A DNA stretch of 7,401 bases, from positions 1 through 7,401 of the forward strand of contig JAITEX010000072.1 in NCBI GenBank assembly GCA_031281765.1, in the 5' to 3' direction. The stretch comes from Eubacteriales Family XIII. Incertae Sedis bacterium. Lineage in GTDB: Bacteria; Bacillota; Clostridia; Peptostreptococcales; Anaerovoracaceae. The notes beneath the pieces were generated by a model, which saw only the letters and a program-made list of their open reading frames with translations, ran no database searches and was not told the origin of the DNA. Made by a program: the position numbers and the translations under genes. Each line of letters starts with the position of its first letter. The first letter of the stretch is position 1. Of this stretch, positions 5,470 to 7,401 are shown one piece after another.

Positions 5470-7299
5470 TTATTGCAGCGCGCCGCTTGACGCAAACAGA
5501 TAATTTTTGCCGTCTATTTTCTGTCGACCGGTTCTCATCGCGCCGTCATCCGCGCCACCGAGGTAATACTTCTTGCCGCCTATTGTCTGCCAGCCGGTTC
5601 TCATCGCGCCGTCCTCCGCACCACCGAGGTAATACCATATATTCTTGATTTTCTGCCAGCCCGCTTTCATTGCGCCGTCTTCCGCGCCGCCGAGATAATA
5701 CCACTTGTTATTGATTTTTTTCCAGCCCGTTTTCATCGCGCCGTCTTCCGCGCCGCCGAGGTAATACCACTTATTTTTGATTTTCTGCCAGCCCGTTTTC
5801 ATCGCGCCGTCGGAATTGAGATAGTACCACCTCTCTTTGATTTTTTGCCAACCCGTTTTCATTACGCCGTCAGCTCCGTAATAATACCAGAAGCCGTCGC
5901 TTTTTTTCCAAGTCCCGAACGTCGTGACTCCGTTGTCAATGTCCCAGGCATTCGTGACAAGCTTCGATTCCGTCCCCTCTAAGTAATAGAACGTAAGTAT
6001 ATCCCGGTAGGTCAGATTCGACTTCGCCATCTGGTACGCGCCCACCTGGCTCATACCCGCGCCGTGCCCGTAGCGGACCGAGGCGAGCAAAAAGCTGTCC
6101 AGATCGTCCCGGAGATAGAGAGCGGAGAACTTCGATTTGTTTGAAAGGTTCAGTACGTCATTGAGGAAAGGCCGTTTGACGCCGTTTGCGTCCGTGTAAC
6201 ACGCAAAAGAAAGCTTCACGTCCCCTGCCTGCGCGGGGTCGGTCATCGTCAGCGTTATATCCGCGCCCGTAAACACGCGGTCAGGGCTTGGGCTCGTATA
6301 GCGCGGTGTGTTGAGCTCGATGCTTTTGACGGCAACCGTTCCCGTAAGCGCGTCTACGTCGAAGCCCGCCGCGCTCAGCCTGCTTCGGAACATGGCATAG
6401 GGCTGCGCGGAAGACGTTTTCAGCGTAGCGGCGGTAAACGATTTCGGAATCGTCAGCTTCGCGCTGTAGGATGTGCTTGCCAGCGCATACGCCAGGTCAT
6501 AGGGGTCCTCTCTATAGGGCAGGTACGCCGGGTTCGATGTCGAGACGCGGGCGGCCTGCGGATACTCCGTGTAGCCTCCGTTCGACGCGGAAAAGAAGGT
6601 ATAGACGGGGGCGCCGTTTTTGTCGACCAATATCTGATTCGCCGTGGCGTTGACCGCCTCGATGCAGTTTTTGTTCGCCGCGTTGTAACCGTAGTAGACC
6701 TGAGAAGCGGTGGTGTTGACTACATCGTGTTCCTGGGTTTCACGGTTGCGGCTGTTTGCCGCGGCGTACGCGTAGCTGCGCGCGGCAACCGCCTGGGCTT
6801 TCAGCGCCTCCACCGGCCATGAATTGCTCATCTCATAGGGGAGCACGCCCGTAGTATAGGTCTCATAATCGACGCCGTTGACGATTTTAATACCGCCGCT
6901 TTTGACAATCAGCCGGAAATCGCCGGCATAGCTGTAGTTCCCGCCTATTTTTATCAGGTCGCTGACCGTCGTTGACCCGGCCTGTATGGTCACGTCAGCA
7001 TCGAGGGTATAGACGGCGCTGCCGGCCGTAATCTTTATCTTCCCGCCGGAAACCGCCGCCGTAAACTTCCCGGACAGCGCTTTGCCGTTATCCGCAATCT
7101 TGTGGCTGCCGATAGCCTCCATCGAAATCGACGCCGGCGCCCCGTAGGACGAAAGGTGTACGCGAATCACCGCGTCGCTGATGGGAAGCGCGTCCGCGTG
7201 AACATCTCCGTCCCCCGGAGCGGGAACGGCCAGCGCGAGCGCCGCGACAAACAACAAGCAACTGAACCGGTATATCTTTTTAAAAACATTTTTTTTCAT
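5470..7299 (-). CDS. Secreted SpoIID/LytB-domain protein with choline-binding-type repeats
   Basis: A 609-residue protein beginning MKKNVFKKIYRFSCLLFVAALALA, a typical signal peptide, probably cut near residues 36-37. Residues about 142-441 form a SpoIID/LytB domain. Visible signatures are GVLPYEMSNSWPVEALKAQA (151-170), AARSYA (172-177), FFSASNGGYTEY (235-246), VRYGHGAGMSQVGAYQMA (408-425) and DILTFYYLEG (433-442). SpoIID is a lytic transglycosylase acting on peptidoglycan strands stripped of stem peptides; Glu156 matches its catalytic Glu. The His found before the S-x-S-GG motif in sporulation SpoIID is Phe here, as in LytB-like paralogues. From residue 464 to the end are seven aromatic repeats of the cell-wall/choline-binding type, so it is probably a wall-bound hydrolase or its modifier rather than the engulfment enzyme. 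ATG 7299 is preferred over upstream in-frame ATG 7347 because AAAGGGG precedes it by 9 nt and the signal peptide starts there. Convergent with the pilin operon, 15 bp apart. Confidence 0.9.
   Translation of the reverse strand: MKKNVFKKIYRFSCLLFVAALALAVPAPGDGDVHADALPISDAVIRVHLSSYGAPASISMEAIGSHKIADNGKALSGKFTAAVSGGKIKITAGSAVYTLDADVTIQAGSTTVSDLIKIGGNYSYAGDFRLIVKSGGIKIVNGVDYETYTTGVLPYEMSNSWPVEALKAQAVAARSYAYAAANSRNRETQEHDVVNTTASQVYYGYNAANKNCIEAVNATANQILVDKNGAPVYTFFSASNGGYTEYPQAARVSTSNPAYLPYREDPYDLAYALASTSYSAKLTIPKSFTAATLKTSSAQPYAMFRSRLSAAGFDVDALTGTVAVKSIELNTPRYTSPSPDRVFTGADITLTMTDPAQAGDVKLSFACYTDANGVKRPFLNDVLNLSNKSKFSALYLRDDLDSFLLASVRYGHGAGMSQVGAYQMAKSNLTYRDILTFYYLEGTESKLVTNAWDIDNGVTTFGTWKKSDGFWYYYGADGVMKTGWQKIKERWYYLNSDGAMKTGWQKIKNKWYYLGGAEDGAMKTGWKKINNKWYYLGGAEDGAMKAGWQKIKNIWYYLGGAEDGAMRTGWQTIGGKKYYLGGADDGAMRTGRQKIDGKNYLFASSGALQ
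5473..5910 (-). repeat. Seven tandem aromatic wall-binding repeats, partly 66-bp DNA repeats
   Basis: Residues 464-609 of the SpoIID/LytB protein divide into seven units that begin with W and contain W/K-YYL and DGAMKTG. Unit lengths are 20, 20, 22, 22, 22, 22 and 18 residues. The 22-residue units share YYLGGAEDGAMKTGW and are near-identical at the DNA level with a 66-bp period. Similar units bind choline-substituted teichoic acid or glucan in other Gram-positive proteins. The last unit is worn: its first Trp is Arg591 and the YYL is reduced to NYLF. Confidence 0.9.
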
Positions 7300-7320
7300 G
7301 TGACAAATCCCCTTTATACT

Positions 7321-7326
7321 ATTATA
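7321..7326 (-). promoter_or_regulatory. -10 box of the SpoIID/LytB gene promoter
   Basis: The minus strand has a perfect TATAAT 21 nt before the start codon at 7299. The -35 region is weak: TTGTCG (7342-7347) stands at only 15 bp and TTTTGT (7344-7349) at 17 bp. The transcript would have a very short leader that includes AAAGGGGAT (7308-7315) as ribosome binding site. Confidence 0.6.
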
Positions 7327-7390
7327 GAGAGAAAAAAGGGGCGACAAAATGTCTTTGCCACTACAATCAGCCTACGATTCTTTTACAAGA

Positions 7391-7401
7391 CTGTGTCACA
7401 G
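7391..7401. other. 11-bp palindrome at the right edge
   Basis: CTGTG-T-CACAG is a perfect inverted repeat that ends at the last base of the window, about 65 bp upstream of the -10 box of the SpoIID/LytB gene. TGTGACA also occurs at 7299-7305 in the opposite orientation, across the start codon of that gene. Both could be parts of an operator, but the motif is short and may be cut by the window edge. Confidence 0.25.

Noticed and set aside
5473..5910. Tandem repeats as a CRISPR array
   Set aside because: The repeats are contiguous with no unique spacers and translate into a continuous wall-binding array in one frame.

Overview
The window comes from a GC-rich bacterium, most likely a Firmicute of the class Clostridia. 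The evidence is a Flp1-like pilin, a DUF5702-type TadG-like protein and a DUF6382-like protein in one operon, which is a gene set typical of clostridial Tad pilus loci. It is supported by a SpoIID/LytB protein with choline-binding-type repeats and by an RNase P RNA that appears to be of the ancestral type A. The genus cannot be named from sequence alone.

Layout: (1) 1-1403, minus strand: a MATE-family efflux protein whose 3' end lies beyond the left edge. (2) 1441-1836, minus strand: the RNase P RNA gene rnpB, transcribed towards the MATE gene and only 37 bp from its start codon. (3) 1837-2088: an AT-rich divergent intergenic region. It carries the rnpB -10 box on the minus strand, a near-consensus sigma-A-type promoter on the plus strand and a long leader hairpin. 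(4) 2089-5454, plus strand: a compact five-gene operon made of a Flp1-like pilin, a TadE-like pseudopilin, a DUF5702/TadG-like protein, a second TadE-like protein ending in two tandem His/Cys modules, and a DUF6382-like cytoplasmic protein. Genes overlap or nearly touch throughout. (5) 5470-7299, minus strand: a secreted SpoIID/LytB-domain protein with seven C-terminal aromatic wall-binding repeats, convergent with the pilin operon. (6) 7300-7401: the upstream region of that gene, with its -10 box.

The pilin operon looks like the structural half of a Tad/Flp (type IVb) pilus. One small major pilin and two minor pseudopilins carry the G-x4-E prepilin-peptidase signature, and a fourth membrane-anchored protein is TadG-like. 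No assembly ATPase (TadA/CpaF), TadB/TadC platform or prepilin peptidase is present. Because the operon has its own promoter on one side and a convergent gene on the other, those parts must be encoded elsewhere if the system works. The least ordinary feature is the duplicated H-x3-C...C-x2-C module on the second TadE-like protein, which suggests a metal-binding or otherwise Cys-dependent surface tip.

Several true starts are not the longest possible ones. The second TadE-like gene probably starts at a TTG placed behind a nearly perfect Shine-Dalgarno sequence, and the last gene of the operon starts at a GTG.
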